A DNA stretch of 64,000 bases from Nematostella vectensis (GCF_932526225.1 NC_064041.1:2492699-2556698); one strand, 5' to 3'. Counted from the first letter of the stretch, positions 23,201 through 32,910 are shown. The notes: a model not told the origin generated them from the sequence alone. Program-made: numbers and translations.

Positions 23201-26064
23201 GCGTATTATCGTAGCCATATAATAACTACCTAGAGTGAGGTCATGCCGGGAAATATCAAACTGAGGCTTTGGCGTATCGACCGATGCTTTGCGAGGTCGA
23301 TGCGACAAAGCCGAGGTTTGATATTTCCCGTTATGACCGAATGGTCGAGGTTAGTAAGTTATTTATTTTTAAAATAAAAATGACGAGAAAACAAACTTTC
23401 GCTTTCGCGTGAATATCGACTAGTAGTTTATCGATCGATTTCAAAAAGGCGGGAAAACAAGAAACACTCGCGCTCTGCCAAATCAATAATGTAAATGAGT
23501 GAAAAGATTTCAACAACATTACAACTAAGACGACACCATACCAAACAGACCTTGGAGTGAAAAGTTAGAAATATGTTGTTTTAGTAGCCCGGTAGGAGCA
23601 CCATCGTCGATTTCCACTCTATAACGCGTGATTAAGTAATTGAACGACTTTTCGGGCTATTTTCTTCCTATTTGCACCCTTTGGAAGCAACAGGTTTTAT
23701 CATAGGTAAAGTTGGTCCAAACAATAACAACCTTAAGACCTGTTTGTTTCTTGTTTGTTTTGGTGGCTGTTACTTTTTGGTCGATTTTGTTTTAGCGAAA
23801 TTCGTGCAACCGAACAAAACAACACAAAAAGAAAACACAAAATTTCCCGCTCAGGCAACAGAAAAAGACGGCCTGCCAACCAACCATTTCTGTTTCTTTT
23901 GGGTGATAAATTCGCTACTCGAATGTTCGCTGTCGCTCATTTTGCAGTTTGAAGGTGGACAAAAAATGCCAAAAAAACCCCAGAAGATTGTGAAAATCTT
24001 TTCGTAGGGCAATACGGAATTCCGTTATGCCTTCAGAGACGGGCAATACGGAAATGTCACGGGAATTAGCCAATCACATCGCGCGTACTATAGTAGCCAT
24101 ATAATAATTTCGTGTAATGCCTGGAGCAATTCGAAAGACCTGGCTCAATAAGGAGACATGTAGCGTGCGACGTGTAGCGATCGACCTGAACCCTGCGCGG
24201 AATCAATTTCTTATGTCAAATAGAGCGCTACCGAGTAATACTTTCGTTTTCAGTACTAACGGATGTTTTTCATGTTAAGGGACGCATAAATATATGCAAA
24301 TGGGTTTAAATTGGGATATAAATACGCTTAAATCTCTCTGAAATTTAACCCATATTTTAATCCATTATTATTTTTAGCGAATCTTTTACTCTGAACAGTA
24401 TTAGATCTGTTGGCATACAAGGATCTGTCGGCGTACATATACATACATTCTTCCTCCACATTCATGAATATTCAATTAATTTCAGTGGGACTTCTGGCAG
24501 TACACTTCCGCATTCATGAATATTAAATTAATTTCAATGGAGACTGCGGTGGCAGTGAGATAATATAGACGTATATTAGATACGCTAATATAGACGTGTA
24601 TTCAGTAGTCTAGCCCAGAAGTCGATTAACCATAATTATTTCAAAATGTTTTATAAAATAGCTGACATAGCTAACTTTAAGGCGACTTGCACAAAGAAAT
24701 CAAGTGCAGGCCGCAAAATAACAAAAAAAAACTTATTCAACGTTTACGAATCATCCCATATTTTTTTGTTAAGAAGGGGCATGTTTTTGTTGAAAGATTT
24801 ATTTTGGCTTAAATTTGCCACTCAAAAACTCACGTGATTTCTTAGCGCAACTCGCGTATTTGTATACACAACTTACCCTCGTAAAAGCGGTGGCTTGCGC
24901 TCGACAGAGAAATTCGTCTGCAAAGTAGCGGACGCCGCTGCACACTGCCAAACCTAAATGCAAAACATGTCAAATTCTTTGGAGCTCAATTTTCGCCGAG
25001 TCTACTGTTATTCTCACCGCAAAGTTATATCTACACCTGGCTCGTAGGCTACGCTTTTAAGTAAATAAATCTTCCTTTATTAAAACGCCGTTTGTATTAC
25101 TAGGCGGCCATCCCAGGTGAAGTCGAAACGTTAAAACTGCAAACACTCTTCTGACAATCAAATTTGTGGACTCTTTTTTCATATTCTACACACAGAGCCT
25201 GGTCCTTTGGGCTCCAAGTTTGTCGCATTTTTTTCGATATCTTTATCCATTTTTAGTCTAATGAATGATTTACTTGGCAGCTGCTAGCTGAAGGCAATAT
25301 GGGGACAATCTTGTTTTGGGGGTGTACAATCGAAAGATCATTCATGAAATTCAGGAAATAGTCCCCTTCAAATTCGGAAGCAAGAGTTACATTCTTGAAT
25401 TGCCATTTTTAAAAGATCTTAAAAGATAATCGCGATAGGTAAAGTACTCCGATAAGATGAGTTGAACGCGGAGGGAAAGTTAACTAATGAAAAACAACGG
25501 CAGAACAACGTCCCTTGCTTTTTTTATTTTCAACCAAAGATTAACGTTGCTCAAAAACCGAGAAAAAAATCTTGCTCTCATAGGTTCGATCTTGATAATC
25601 GTAGGAGCATTCTCGTCTTTGGGATTTAGTCTCGGTGATGAAAATTTTTAAAAACAACTAAAACGATCTTGCTTTTGGAAGAACGTTATTGAAATTCGCA
25701 AAACGCTTCTCACCTTATATTATTCTGAATCTTCTAAAGCGTTCTTCTAAAGCGTTCCGGTCACAATTGATTCCAAATCAGAATCTTTAGAAAATTGCAG
25801 CAATTACAGTTGCATTGCAGATTGAAAATTCTGGGGAATCTCCTGTTTTAATGTTTAGAACAAAACAAACTAAACTTAAAAATGTATTTAAAGTTTAAAG
25901 TTATCCTCAAAACATGATTGAAAACTCTACCACCGTTTAACCACCAAAACCTGAAATACTCATAACATAGGCAATTTTGTAGCTTTAAGTATTCTCTTGT
26001 ATCAAGAATTCACATGCTGTTCTGAGATAGGAAAGCTTACCAGGTAGAAAAATTGTAGAAACAT
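2121..26064 (-). CDS. Gene A: secreted discoidin/Asp-box-like/EGF mosaic protein, 21 coding exons
   Basis: Joined on the minus strand: 26041-26064, 24877-24953, 19343-19517, 18093-18282, 16805-17025, 16201-16314, 14799-14970, 13635-13834, 12409-12528, 12184-12334, 11871-11952, 11532-11581, 10906-11169, 10454-10534, 8419-8538, 7737-7853, 7346-7462, 5047-5157, 3879-3989, 3325-3435, 2121-2236. All junctions have GT/AG and matching phase; the total is 2724 nt, 907 aa. Order: signal peptide (1-17), N-terminal beta-rich region (18-155), discoidin 1 (157-316), discoidin 2 (326-479), Asp-box-like module (482-613), linker (614-640), seven EGF domains (641-907). There is no membrane segment, so the product is predicted to be secreted. 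Discoidin domains typically bind carbohydrate or phospholipid and EGF repeats act as adhesive spacers; an extracellular adhesion or recognition role is inference. Exact orthologue not recognised. No canonical AATAAA is seen close after the stop. Confidence 0.85.
3325..3435 (-). CDS. Gene A exon 20: calcium-binding EGF domain 6
   Basis: 111 nt, phase 1 at both ends. Encodes [19 protein letters not shown] and [17 protein letters not shown]. The D-x-N-E-C start and the C-x-D-x4-Y-x-C-x-C hydroxylation consensus mark it as a calcium-binding EGF, the only one of the seven. Confidence 0.93.
3879..3989 (-). CDS. Gene A exon 19: EGF-like domain 5
   Basis: 111 nt, phase 1 at both ends; acceptor TTCTGCAG. 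Encodes [19 protein letters not shown] and [15 protein letters not shown]. Canonical EGF fold, with an N-glycosylation sequon at NCT. Confidence 0.92.
4029..4155. repeat. Foldback (MITE-like) hairpin in intron 18 of gene A
   Basis: Two arms of about 50 bp, tcaaacgtcgtattatcca at the left and its near-exact complement at the right, separated by a loop of about 20 bp. Typical of a short inverted-repeat element. Confidence 0.75.
4425..4565. repeat. Dispersed repeat, copy 1 (second copy at 57065-57232)
   Basis: Shares aaaattataaggaaatg, a poly-C run and ccaatatttcgagg..ctgctacg with 57065-57232 in the same order. A dispersed element family. Confidence 0.6.
4831..4908. repeat. Perfect 39-bp tandem duplication
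   Basis: Two identical 39-bp units starting attgacagtggtcttt. They lie in intron 17-18 of gene A. Confidence 0.9.
5047..5157 (-). CDS. Gene A exon 18: EGF-like domain 4
   Basis: 111 nt, phase 1 at both ends; donor AATG|GTAAGT. Encodes [18 protein letters not shown] and [14 protein letters not shown]. Canonical EGF fold. Confidence 0.92.
5286..6825. repeat. Pair of direct repeats, possibly the ends of an inserted element
   Basis: A sequence of about 120 bp at 5286-5405 (with gcgaccacc, ggaactcgatcg, ggcgattctca) recurs in the same orientation at 6700-6825. About 1.3 kb separates them, with a GC-rich stretch near 5800. It could be a short LTR-like element or a local duplication. No coding sequence recognised inside. 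Confidence 0.4.
7346..7462 (-). CDS. Gene A exon 17: EGF-like domain 3
   Basis: 117 nt, phase 1 at both ends. Encodes [17 protein letters not shown] and [15 protein letters not shown]. Canonical six-Cys EGF; the donor GTTTGC is weak. Confidence 0.9.
7737..7853 (-). CDS. Gene A exon 16: EGF-like domain 2
   Basis: 117 nt, phase 1 at both ends; donor GTAAGT. Encodes [17 protein letters not shown] and [13 protein letters not shown], six Cys with the standard N-G-G-T-C core. Confidence 0.9.
8419..8538 (-). CDS. Gene A exon 15: EGF-like domain 1
   Basis: 120 nt, phase 1 at both ends. Encodes [13 protein letters not shown] and [14 protein letters not shown]: six Cys in the EGF order, with an Arg-rich loop between Cys3 and Cys4. 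The most divergent of the seven EGF domains. Donor is GTATGA. Confidence 0.82.
8965..10398. mobile_element. 1.4-kb element with imperfect inverted repeats in intron 14 of gene A
   Basis: The left end caaataaggttgctctgaga and the right end gcaaccttatttgg are inverted copies that share gaatccatgtgtcgtagcc over about 55 bp. The interior holds a poly-G run and no transposase. Confidence 0.55.
10454..10534 (-). CDS. Gene A exon 14: short Pro/Ser-rich linker
   Basis: 81 nt, phase 1 at both ends; acceptor CTCTCGCAG, donor TATG|GTAAGG. Encodes [20 protein letters not shown] and a few more residues with no Cys. It looks like a flexible linker between the Asp-box-like module and the EGF array. As a symmetric exon it could be skipped without a frame change. 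Confidence 0.65.
10906..11169 (-). CDS. Gene A exon 13: Asp-box-like module, main part
   Basis: 264 nt, phase 1 at both ends. Encodes [18 protein letters not shown], then [18 protein letters not shown] and [13 protein letters not shown]. The S-x-N-G-x-x-W turn after a YGLS strand again looks like a blade of a beta-propeller or tectonin-like fold. The exact family is not identified. Confidence 0.8.
11532..11581 (-). CDS. Gene A exon 12: 50-nt exon with an Asp-box-like motif
   Basis: 50 nt, phase 2 in and 1 out; acceptor TTGTCAG, donor ACAC|GTAAGT. Encodes [23 protein letters not shown] fits the Asp-box (BNR) pattern S/T-x-D-x-G-x-T-W that forms a turn in beta-propeller blades. Confidence 0.7.
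11871..11952 (-). CDS. Gene A exon 11: start of Asp-box-like module
   Basis: 82 nt, phase 1 in and 2 out; acceptor ATTTTACAG, donor CAA|GTAAGT. Encodes [19 protein letters not shown] and VCVTERI. No domain can be named from this exon alone; the phase and position between discoidin 2 and exon 12 support it. Confidence 0.75.
12184..12334 (-). CDS. Gene A exon 10: discoidin domain 2, C-terminal part
   Basis: 151 nt, phase 0 in and 1 out. Encodes [10 protein letters not shown], then [13 protein letters not shown] and [12 protein letters not shown]. The R-Y-V-R and C-M-R-I-E-L-Y-G motifs are typical, but the family's closing Cys after ELYG is replaced by Tyr. Confidence 0.9.
12409..12528 (-). CDS. 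Gene A exon 9: discoidin domain 2, middle part
   Basis: 120 nt, phase 0 at both ends. Encodes [26 protein letters not shown] and the start of a K-V-F-x-G-N motif that is completed by exon 10. The intron to exon 10 is only 74 bp. Confidence 0.9.
13635..13834 (-). CDS. Gene A exon 8: discoidin domain 2, N-terminal part
   Basis: 200 nt, phase 1 in and 0 out. Encodes [38 protein letters not shown] and [14 protein letters not shown]. The I-P-D-S-Q-like signature and L-E-I-D-L strand identify the domain. The opening Cys of the family is absent. Confidence 0.88.
14799..14970 (-). CDS. Gene A exon 7: discoidin domain 1, C-terminal part
   Basis: 172 nt, phase 0 in and 1 out. Encodes the closing strands [11 protein letters not shown] and YNVEMYGCG. 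Cys316 should pair with Cys157, the classical disulfide that closes the F5/8C barrel. Confidence 0.9.
16201..16314 (-). CDS. Gene A exon 6: discoidin domain 1, middle part
   Basis: 114 nt, phase 0 at both ends; acceptor TTCTTACAG, donor CAG|GTGCGC. Encodes [13 protein letters not shown] and [12 protein letters not shown], matching the central strands of F5/8C domains (sequence of the form V.SYS.DG..W). Confidence 0.85.
16805..17025 (-). CDS. Gene A exon 5: discoidin domain 1, N-terminal part
   Basis: 221 nt, phase 1 in and 0 out. Encodes the F5/8C opening: Cys157, [17 protein letters not shown], then ARLHSG.SAW and the YLQIDL strand. The opening Cys, the G-M-E-x-G-x-I-x-D-S-Q-I signature and the L-Q-[IV]-D-L strand are family hallmarks. 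Confidence 0.9.
17330..17535. repeat. Two tandem copies of about 90 bp
   Basis: Both copies contain ccaatttagt.cca, tgttggtgg.taaacgt and caaacatttt/gcgtcaaa in the same order. Lies in intron 4 of gene A. Confidence 0.55.
18093..18282 (-). CDS. Gene A exon 4: rest of N-terminal domain
   Basis: 190 nt, phase 0 in and 1 out; donor CCAG|GTGAGT. Continues the beta-rich domain with [11 protein letters not shown] and [11 protein letters not shown], both carrying glycosylation sequons. An alternative acceptor seven bases further in (exon end 18275) would need phase 1 and does not match exon 3, so the TTTAG acceptor after 18282 is preferred. Confidence 0.75.
18473..18645 (+). pseudogene. Possible first exon of a transposon gene inside gene A intron 3
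   Basis: ATG at 18548 opens [20 protein letters not shown] and ends at CAAGG|GTATGA (18645). A hairpin with arms cccagcatt/aatgctggg (18474-18543) precedes it. The start resembles first exons of cnidarian tyrosine-recombinase (Crypton-like) element proteins, but no further exon was found. Orientation is opposite to gene A. Confidence 0.3.
19343..19517 (-). CDS. Gene A exon 3: N-terminal beta-sandwich-like domain
   Basis: 175 nt, phase 2 in and 0 out; acceptor ATTTTCAG, donor AAG|GTGCGT. Encodes alternating hydrophobic strands ([11 protein letters not shown], then GNITWKL and LGNEVTIK) with an N-glycosylation site at NIT. It resembles conserved extracellular adhesion repeats (DUF11-like) but the family is not identified with certainty. 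Confidence 0.75.
22240..24105. repeat. Two adjacent copies of a 0.8-1.0 kb repeat
   Basis: Copy 1 (about 22240-23215) and copy 2 (about 23385-24105) share gggaaaacaagaaacactcg, accaaacagacctt, ggctattttcttcctatt, tggtcgattt and aaccaaccatttc in the same order. No protein recognised. Both end near gcgcgtactatagtagcca-type sequence, probably the element border. Confidence 0.65.
23239..23338. repeat. Hairpin between the two repeat copies
   Basis: ggtcat.ccgggaaatatcaaac..aggctttg and its inverted copy face each other across about 30 bp. It probably consists of abutting terminal inverted repeats. Confidence 0.65.
24877..24953 (-). CDS. Gene A exon 2: end of signal peptide and start of N-terminal domain
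   Basis: 77 nt, acceptor GCATTTAG, donor AGG|GTAAGT, phase 0 in and 2 out. All three frames are open here. Frame 0 is chosen because it alone joins the signal peptide on one side and reads [16 protein letters not shown] into exon 3, a beta-strand pattern common in extracellular repeats. The intron to exon 3 is 5.4 kb. Confidence 0.7.
26041..26064 (-). CDS. Gene A exon 1: signal peptide start
   Basis: Eight codons from ATG at 26064 to a donor CTG|GTAAGC, phase 0. Spliced to exon 2 it gives [17 protein letters not shown], a good secretory signal with a small-residue cleavage site. A second in-frame ATG lies at 26130 with no stop between; it would add 22 mostly polar residues and has a better -3 base (G). 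A TTAG acceptor-like site between the two ATGs could remove the upstream one. The start is chosen on signal-peptide quality. Confidence 0.7.
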
Positions 26065-26130
26065 CAGGTCTTTTACAGCCACCTTGAGTTTACTCAAACG
26101 ATGACTGATCAAGCTAAGACCCAACAACAT

Positions 26131-29100
26131 AGCACACTAATGGGACTAATCAAAATCGCTTTTGCGTTAAAACATAATAAGGCCTTAATAATTCATAGAT
26201 AAATTAATGAGTCCGGGCTTCTGTTTTATGGATCCCGCTGGTTTACTAAGCAACCATGTCCGGAAATATAATATGTAAACTTAACTGTACTGTACCTTCT
26301 AATAATTGTTGCTTTATAAAGGCAAATACTTTCATAGAAACACAAAATGTTTCCTTGTAACGATAAAGATATTTCCAGCCTTACCAACCGTGCATGAAAA
26401 TATAGAAAAATAATGTAACGAAAATAAGAAATTAATTAATAAAAGTCGACCCTTAGGAAATCATTTATAAAGTATATAAAACCTTTACTGCAAATCTAAA
26501 TATTTTCACACTTAGAAACTGCATTATGGTTTTCATTAATCAAAAGGTTTCCTATTTGATGGCCCGTCTTTGATGATCACACCAATGTCAAAACCTGCTG
26601 ATTCTACTGATACACTATTTTTGTTCAGGCAAGGTCCTACTGAGACTTATGGGTTTTATTTCGTATTTATAACAGCTTTGAAACAATAGCGGACCGATTA
26701 ATACAAAAATTTAGGGTTATTATGAACTTCGCAAATTGTTTACCCATACCGTTCCTAACGTGTGACAAAAGTTATGTCACAAATTATCAATAAGATATCG
26801 AAAAACTTCTAAAAATATCTCTTACCACGAAAGTTTTAGGTCTTTAGGGAAAGATCATTTATTATCCCGAGGGGGAGGGGGGGGGGGGTGAGGATACTGT
26901 GGTGGGTCTAAAGAGGACGTCGAAAGTGTATGGATTTGAAAAAGGGGGGTCACTTATTTCTTTTTAAGTTTGGCATGCACAATCCAGAATACGTATCAAG
27001 TCACGTTTCATCTATGGAATACAAACCTGTATACACCCTATATACTTTTTTCACCCTGGTGGCTAAACGTAATTAATGTCTAGTTCGGAAATGTTTATAA
27101 AATACAGTCCATTGGGGAATCTTCAATTAAAATTCCAAACGATGGAGCTCCAATTGTGCAGACTGCAAATATTAACTTGCCTCACACGTTTTATTATTCC
27201 AGTCAAATTTGTTGTGGCGCGACCTCACAGAATCCAAAATTCCTTTCTTCGTTTGGGAATAGCGCGAAGTCAATCAAACCAAACAATTAAAAAATATGAA
27301 TAACTGGTCTAAATTGCAGGAAGGTTACAAATACATCTTTCATAGGACAAGTACATTCACTAATAAACTTTATTCATAAAAACAAATTTACCGAAACGGT
27401 CAGTGTTTACGATAAGCGTTGTACGTTGCGCAAAAACGGACGCATGGCAGGGTGAGAGAAGAGAGTGATAATTTCTTTGGTTTTTGAAGGCGAAACGGCC
27501 ATCGAGCCGACAAACCCTCTACCCAGGTGAAAGTAGCAATAGTTTTCCCGAACGGCGGAAACAAGGATCGGCGACCAGAACTGTTTAACTGCTGGCAGAA
27601 AAACGTTAACGTAGAACTTAGAGTGTACTTGGAGATTCTGCTCTCGAAATCTCCAGCGCTAGATCGACTTAAGGTATTTTCTAATTGGAAGTTTGTTTGG
27701 GGAATGTGTGACCTTTCAGGAGTTACTGCTTCTTATCCAAAAATCCCATTGTTTTTCGACCAATCATAGACCTCATTCGCTGGTGTACGGGATTCGAAGT
27801 TTTCCTGAGAATCACGGGTATTAGTGCAGCCGGTTTTTCCCCCCTTCTCTTTCCTTTCCCCCCTGCCCTGCGTCCGTTTTTGCGCTCGTCCTCAGGAACC
27901 CCACGGCTTAAAATACAAGATGGCGCCGGATCACCGAACTAAGCGGATTTTCCGAGATGATAACACCGAGTACCGCCTGCAAGCAGGCTATAGTTTCGCT
28001 AGCAGAAGCCTGTCGCCACAGGGCATGCCGGGCAGAATAATATTTGGCAAGGCGGTTCCTAATGAAAACGGAAACATGTTTCACGAGCACGAGAATCTTT
28101 TCAATACTTTTCTCAAAGTACAAAGTATTTGGATGCTGTAATATCAACACTGAATCCCTTCTAGTTACACTAAAGGATTTTGTTTGTGGCTATGGAAAGC
28201 CTACTTTTACGACTAGGAAATCACGTGACTTTTTCAGTGGCAAACTCACGCCAAAATAAACACTGAAATGGCTTCGGCCGTACGCCATGCCGAATCCGTT
28301 GTATCGCGACCCGCGTTTTTAAAACACGATTTGTTTTGGTTTTCTGTTTCGTCAGTAAAACCATTCAGATCCAATCAGAGTCTCGCTTTGTGCACTTCCC
28401 TGGCTATCCTCTGGACGAAAACCAGACAGTGTCACGACAGAAAGCCAGGCAACTGCACTAGGCAAGAGATGGCAAGAATCTGATTAACTTAGAATAATTT
28501 GACTGGTGGACAGAAAATCCCAAAAGACAAAAACAAATCGATAATTTGAAAATGCGGCGTCGCAATACAGCGGATTCTTTCAATGCAAATAAGCCCTTTT
28601 TAACATGGATAACTTCTGGGTGATCCGCTAGCTCTGAATAGGCTCATTTTTGTCGTTTTATTTTACCGCTAAAACTTTACTACTCCGAGTTGGATAATAT
28701 TTGGATGACGGGAGTTACTGTTGTTTGTAAGATCCGTGCAACATAATGCATACACCTATTTTAAAAAAACCTTGTCAGTCAAATTGATAATGGCAGCTCT
28801 AGCGGCCCAAAGTTTTTTATGGGTACTAAAAAAGTTCTAAGATAATAGAACTCCGGCGACGACAGAACCATACATTGATAAACTTTGATGAATACATAGA
28901 AAATTATAACCGATAAGTGTAAATATTTCTCATTTTCTTATTTTGCAGAAATTAATTGAGAGCCTGCATGGTTCCTCTCGTTCGCGCTGATGACGGTTTT
29001 TGAAATAGGTGTATATAAGATAATGATCAGCATGATATAATCATTATGACTGTAATAATGCTACAGAATCATCATCGAGGATAAACTTACAAGAAAAGGT

Positions 29101-29514
29101 CCTGGCAGTATGATCTTCAAGTAAAGAGTTTTTGATGCAACACAGTTAAAGCCAATCGGAAGCTGTGTTGCCGAATGTTCTACTGACTCCGAGGAAAACT
29201 ATCAGAATAGGGGACAATGCTTGAAGGAAGGGAGAATGTGAGGACTATGTATGAAGCAGAAAGAGCTGCGCAGATAGCTAAGAAAATGGGGAATTTTTGG
29301 ATTGAGCGAAAAGCGGTGGAATCAGGCCTGACGGCTAAAGTAAAAAATCTGGGAAGGCAATTTTGTTTTCTAGGAATTAATGTTGGGAACCGGTCAGCTA
29401 CCCTAGGAATAACCAAACAAAAGAATATCAAGATAGTATACAGTATACAGTGATATGCCCTTACAAACGACGCCGAGGAGAGCAAGAAAGAAGAGTTATA
29501 TTTTTAGGAAAGAA
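26131..29514. other. Gene A upstream region, no gene recognised
   Basis: AT-rich spacer with a G-run near 26876. At 28190-28275 the string cacgtgactttttcagtggc and ccaaaataaacactgaaatgg recur in similar form at 2400-2465 and more loosely at 43290-43350, suggesting a dispersed repeat. The gene A promoter should lie here but no core element stands out. Confidence 0.4.
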
Positions 29515-30440
29515 GCTTGTTACCCTTATCAACTGCAACTACGAAGGGCTTACCTGTCAGGTAGTATATGAGGCAGAGCTTCCAGAAACATTCGAAGTTA
29601 TTCCTGCTGGCAGCAATTGACTGGAGATCTTCGGCCAAAGCTGGCAACAACGGAATACAGCGGACCCTATGGGAACAATAGATGACCTTGCTATGTTCAC
29701 ACACTTTCACAAGCAGATGCAACAAAAGACAACAAGGTTAGCAGAGGAATCTGCAAAAGTTGGTCTAAAGCTTAACAGGGGAAAACTAAAGTGCTGCGGA
29801 TGAATACCACACGTGAAGAACCTATCACCGTGGAAGGACAGAGTCTGGGGGATGTCACGGATTTCACATATCTCGGGAGTATAGTAAACACTTTGGGAGG
29901 TGCAGACAAAGACGCGCAGACGAGAATTGGAAAGGCTCGATCAGTATTTCTGAGACTGAAGCAGCTATGGACATAAAAAACTACCAGAGCGCACCAAAAT
30001 CCGCAAATCTAGAACTAATGCGAAGAGTGTTCTGCCGTATGGGTTAGAATTCTGGAGAACAACAAAGAAAATTCAGAGCAGAGTCCACAGCCTTATTGAT
30101 AGCTGTCTCAGACGAATCCTTGGCATATGCTTAAAGGACAAGGACTAATGTGAAACTGTAAGAGGGCTGGAGAAACACCAATAGCGACACAGATAATAAG
30201 AAGGAAATGGGGATGGATCGGTCATACTCTGAGGATGCAATGAACAACATCACCCCTAAGGGATAAAGAAACGAGGACGCTTCAGGACGCTTCAGAACGC
30301 TTGAGGAGAGATTTAGAGGGAGAAATAAAGGGGCAGGGATGGAACAGGGCGGAGGTAGAGAGGAGAGCTCAGAATCGTGTGCGCTGGAGAAAGCGAATCG
30401 ATGGCCTATGCTCCGCAGGGGGCGATGAGAGAAAGTGAAT
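29515..30440 (+). pseudogene. RTE-type LINE reverse transcriptase pseudogene, 3' part
   Basis: Across several frames the plus strand reads GLTCQVVYEAELPETFEV, DDLAMFTHFHKQMQQKTTRL, VTDFTYLGSIV, QTRIGKARSVFLRLKQLW, RRKWGWIGHTLR and finally RVRWRKRIDGLCS. These are the ordered C-terminal motifs of RTE-clade non-LTR retrotransposons. The catalytic F-A-D-D box is missing or broken, and many stops and frameshifts make it inactive. Upstream domains are not preserved in recognisable form. Confidence 0.8.
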
Positions 30441-31441
30441 AAGTATAGATATATCGCAGTTTGTATAGTTAATTGTATGGTAAAAGTCACTCAAGAGGCT
30501 TATGGTGGAGATACATTGTTTTGTCAACCCTTTCACTAATCAAACCGAGTCGCTGCGTAAGCTTCTATAAATAACCAAGTTACTTAATATTTCACTAAAA
30601 AGCCTTGCTCACATTTGTGCATATGTGACTTACGTGATGGTATTCATTGAGTCAATGTTGCGTTAAATTTCAAAGCGGAAAATTTCTTGACAAAAAGGTT
30701 ATGCTATATTCATGGAAAAACATAGAGAAAAATGCATTCGATGGCCGCTTGCAGCGATTCTGTAGTTCTGTTGACAAGTTAGAGGTTTGGGCCCATGAAA
30801 CCGTTAACATGACGCTGTGACCTGATTGAGTTCAGTTTCATTTAGAAAATGTAGGAGTTATGCTTCATTGGTACTTCGAAAACTGTCGTATAGAGAGGTC
30901 GCACTGTGATAAGAACATTACCCTACCTTGGGGCATTTGAGAAAAACCCTTATTATCGAATATTACAGTATATGGAACACTTTTGCTTATTGTTATTTAA
31001 GATTTAAAAGTTTTGAAGGTGCTATATCTGGCCTTGTTTGGTGTTAATTTGTATCATGTAAATAAAGATATTCAAAACACAGATTGTCGTCGCAGTAATA
31101 TACTGTCAGATCGACTTGATATTTATTTGTTTAAGGAAAAGTACAAAATAACAAAATTGTGTTAGGAGAGCTAAAAAAAATGTTCAACCAAAAGTGAAAT
31201 GCGGAACTTTTAATTGTTTTGTATTATAAAATGTCTTAATTGATGTTGAGTGTCTCTTTAATTGTAAATGGCACTTGAATGTTCTTTGCTCCGCGGGATA
31301 ACATACGTCATGTATACGGTATTGTAAAGAACTGCTATTTTCATAGTTTCAATGTTCAGGAATGCATAGCTGATTATTTATAGCAAAACAGGAAAACAGA
31401 ATCCTTCATTTCCTTTAGTAATATATTATCTCAACCCAAAG

Positions 31442-31483
31442 ATGGCGAAGGTTTACTTTCTAAAAGTAGTCCTTTTTTCTTGA
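31442..31483 (+). pseudogene. Decayed copy 1 of gene B exon 1
   Basis: ATGGCGAAGG and the next bases match exon 1, but an extra T in the T-run shifts the frame into TGA after 13 codons (MAKVYFLKVVLFS). The donor and the rest of the signal peptide are lost. Confidence 0.85.
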
Positions 31484-32910
31484 CATGAATTAAAATTACT
31501 AATTACAAGTATGCATATATAGCAGTTTTTATTGTCAATTGAATGGTAATTGCCACTCAAGCGGCTAATAACTCAGATAAATTGTTTTGAATTATGGAGT
31601 CAACTTTTTCTCTAATCAAACCAAGTCGCTGGGTAAACTACATAAATAACCAAGTTAGTTTATATTTAACTACAAAGCCTTGCTAACATTTGTGCAAAAA
31701 TGTGGCTCAGGTGATGGTATTTATTGAGTCAATGTTGCATTAAATTTCAGTGGAAAATGTCTAGATAAAAAGGTATGTTATATTCATAGAAAATCATAGA
31801 GCATGCATTTGCTAGCCGTTTGCAGCGATTCTCAGTTTTGTAGACAAGTTAGAGGTTTGGGTCCCATGAAACCGTTCACAAAACGGAGTGTCCTGATTGA
31901 GTTCAGATTTATTTAGAAAATGTAGGAGTTATGCTTCGTTGCTGTGATTTTCAAGATGACATCTACTTGTCATCATTTCCTCTTGTCCTCATTATCGTAT
32001 ATTATAGTAAATGGAATGTTATTGCTTTGACGTCTTTAAGATTTACAAACTGCAAGGTGCTATAGAGTGCAAACAATATATCGAACCATAGGAAGCCCAG
32101 TCTGTAAACTGATCTGTAAACCGATGAGAAATAAACGGTGTTTCTATGAGCAGATGAGAGTGATTCTTAAGCCCGCAATTTGCCATGTGTTTTGTTGTGA
32201 ATATCAATAAATTACATACAAACTTACAACATGACTTCTTCTTGTGTTTTTTAATGTCTAGAGTTTTATAGGGTTTTTTTTTCTTGGAAGGGTGCTGAAA
32301 TGTTACGGTTATGTTGCGGTGAAACACTCGATCAAGACAGTGAGATTAAGTTAAAATTATTAAATATACTAGATTAAAATAACTAAGATAAGCAAATAAT
32401 CTCGTTTCAAAGACTTTACTCGCGCTGCATGCCGCAAATAAAACTCGTTCTGCACGTACGCGCGTATTTGCGGTTCAGTGATCACACTCAATTAACAAGA
32501 GACTAATTTAGTCAAGTTTGACCAAAAATTGCTTTTGCTAATGCAGTTATATTGTTTGCACTCTATCTGGCCTTGTTTGGCGCAAATTTGTATCATGCAA
32601 ATGTTTCAAACCCGTGAAAGTCAATTACATTTTGTTGCACGGGATTTTAAAACCACTCTATTAAAATTATCTAAACACAGATTGTCAACGCATTAATATA
32701 CTGTTAGCTCGACTTGATGTCTATTTGTTAGAGGTACAAAATAACATGTTGAGTGTCTCTTTAATTAAATGTTCTTTGCTCCGCGGGGTAAAACACATCA
32801 TGTATTGTTAAAGAACTGCTATTTTTATGTTCAGGAATGCATAACTGATTATTCATAGCAAAACACGCAAATCAGAACCCACGGAAATCCATTACCCCTA
32901 GTGATATATA

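Larger units (their letters stand above)
19518..24876. other. Gene A intron 2 (5.4 kb), repeat-filled
   Basis: Contains the two-copy repeat at 22240-24105, a hairpin at 23239-23338 and two near-copies of cattcatgaatattcaattaatttca near 24460-24535. No exon with both splice sites and matching phase was found inside. Confidence 0.5.

Noticed and set aside
24877-24953. Alternative reading of exon 2 as a Cys-rich segment ([14 protein letters not shown])
   Set aside because: That frame would end in phase 0 and cannot join exon 3, which enters in phase 2; frame 0 fits both neighbours.
27824-28483. Several 70-105 residue frames
   Set aside because: No domain, overlapping on both strands, and part of a dispersed repeat.
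29217-29453. 78-residue plus frame before the RTE fragment
   Set aside because: No match to recognised RTE motifs and no splice context; could be chance.
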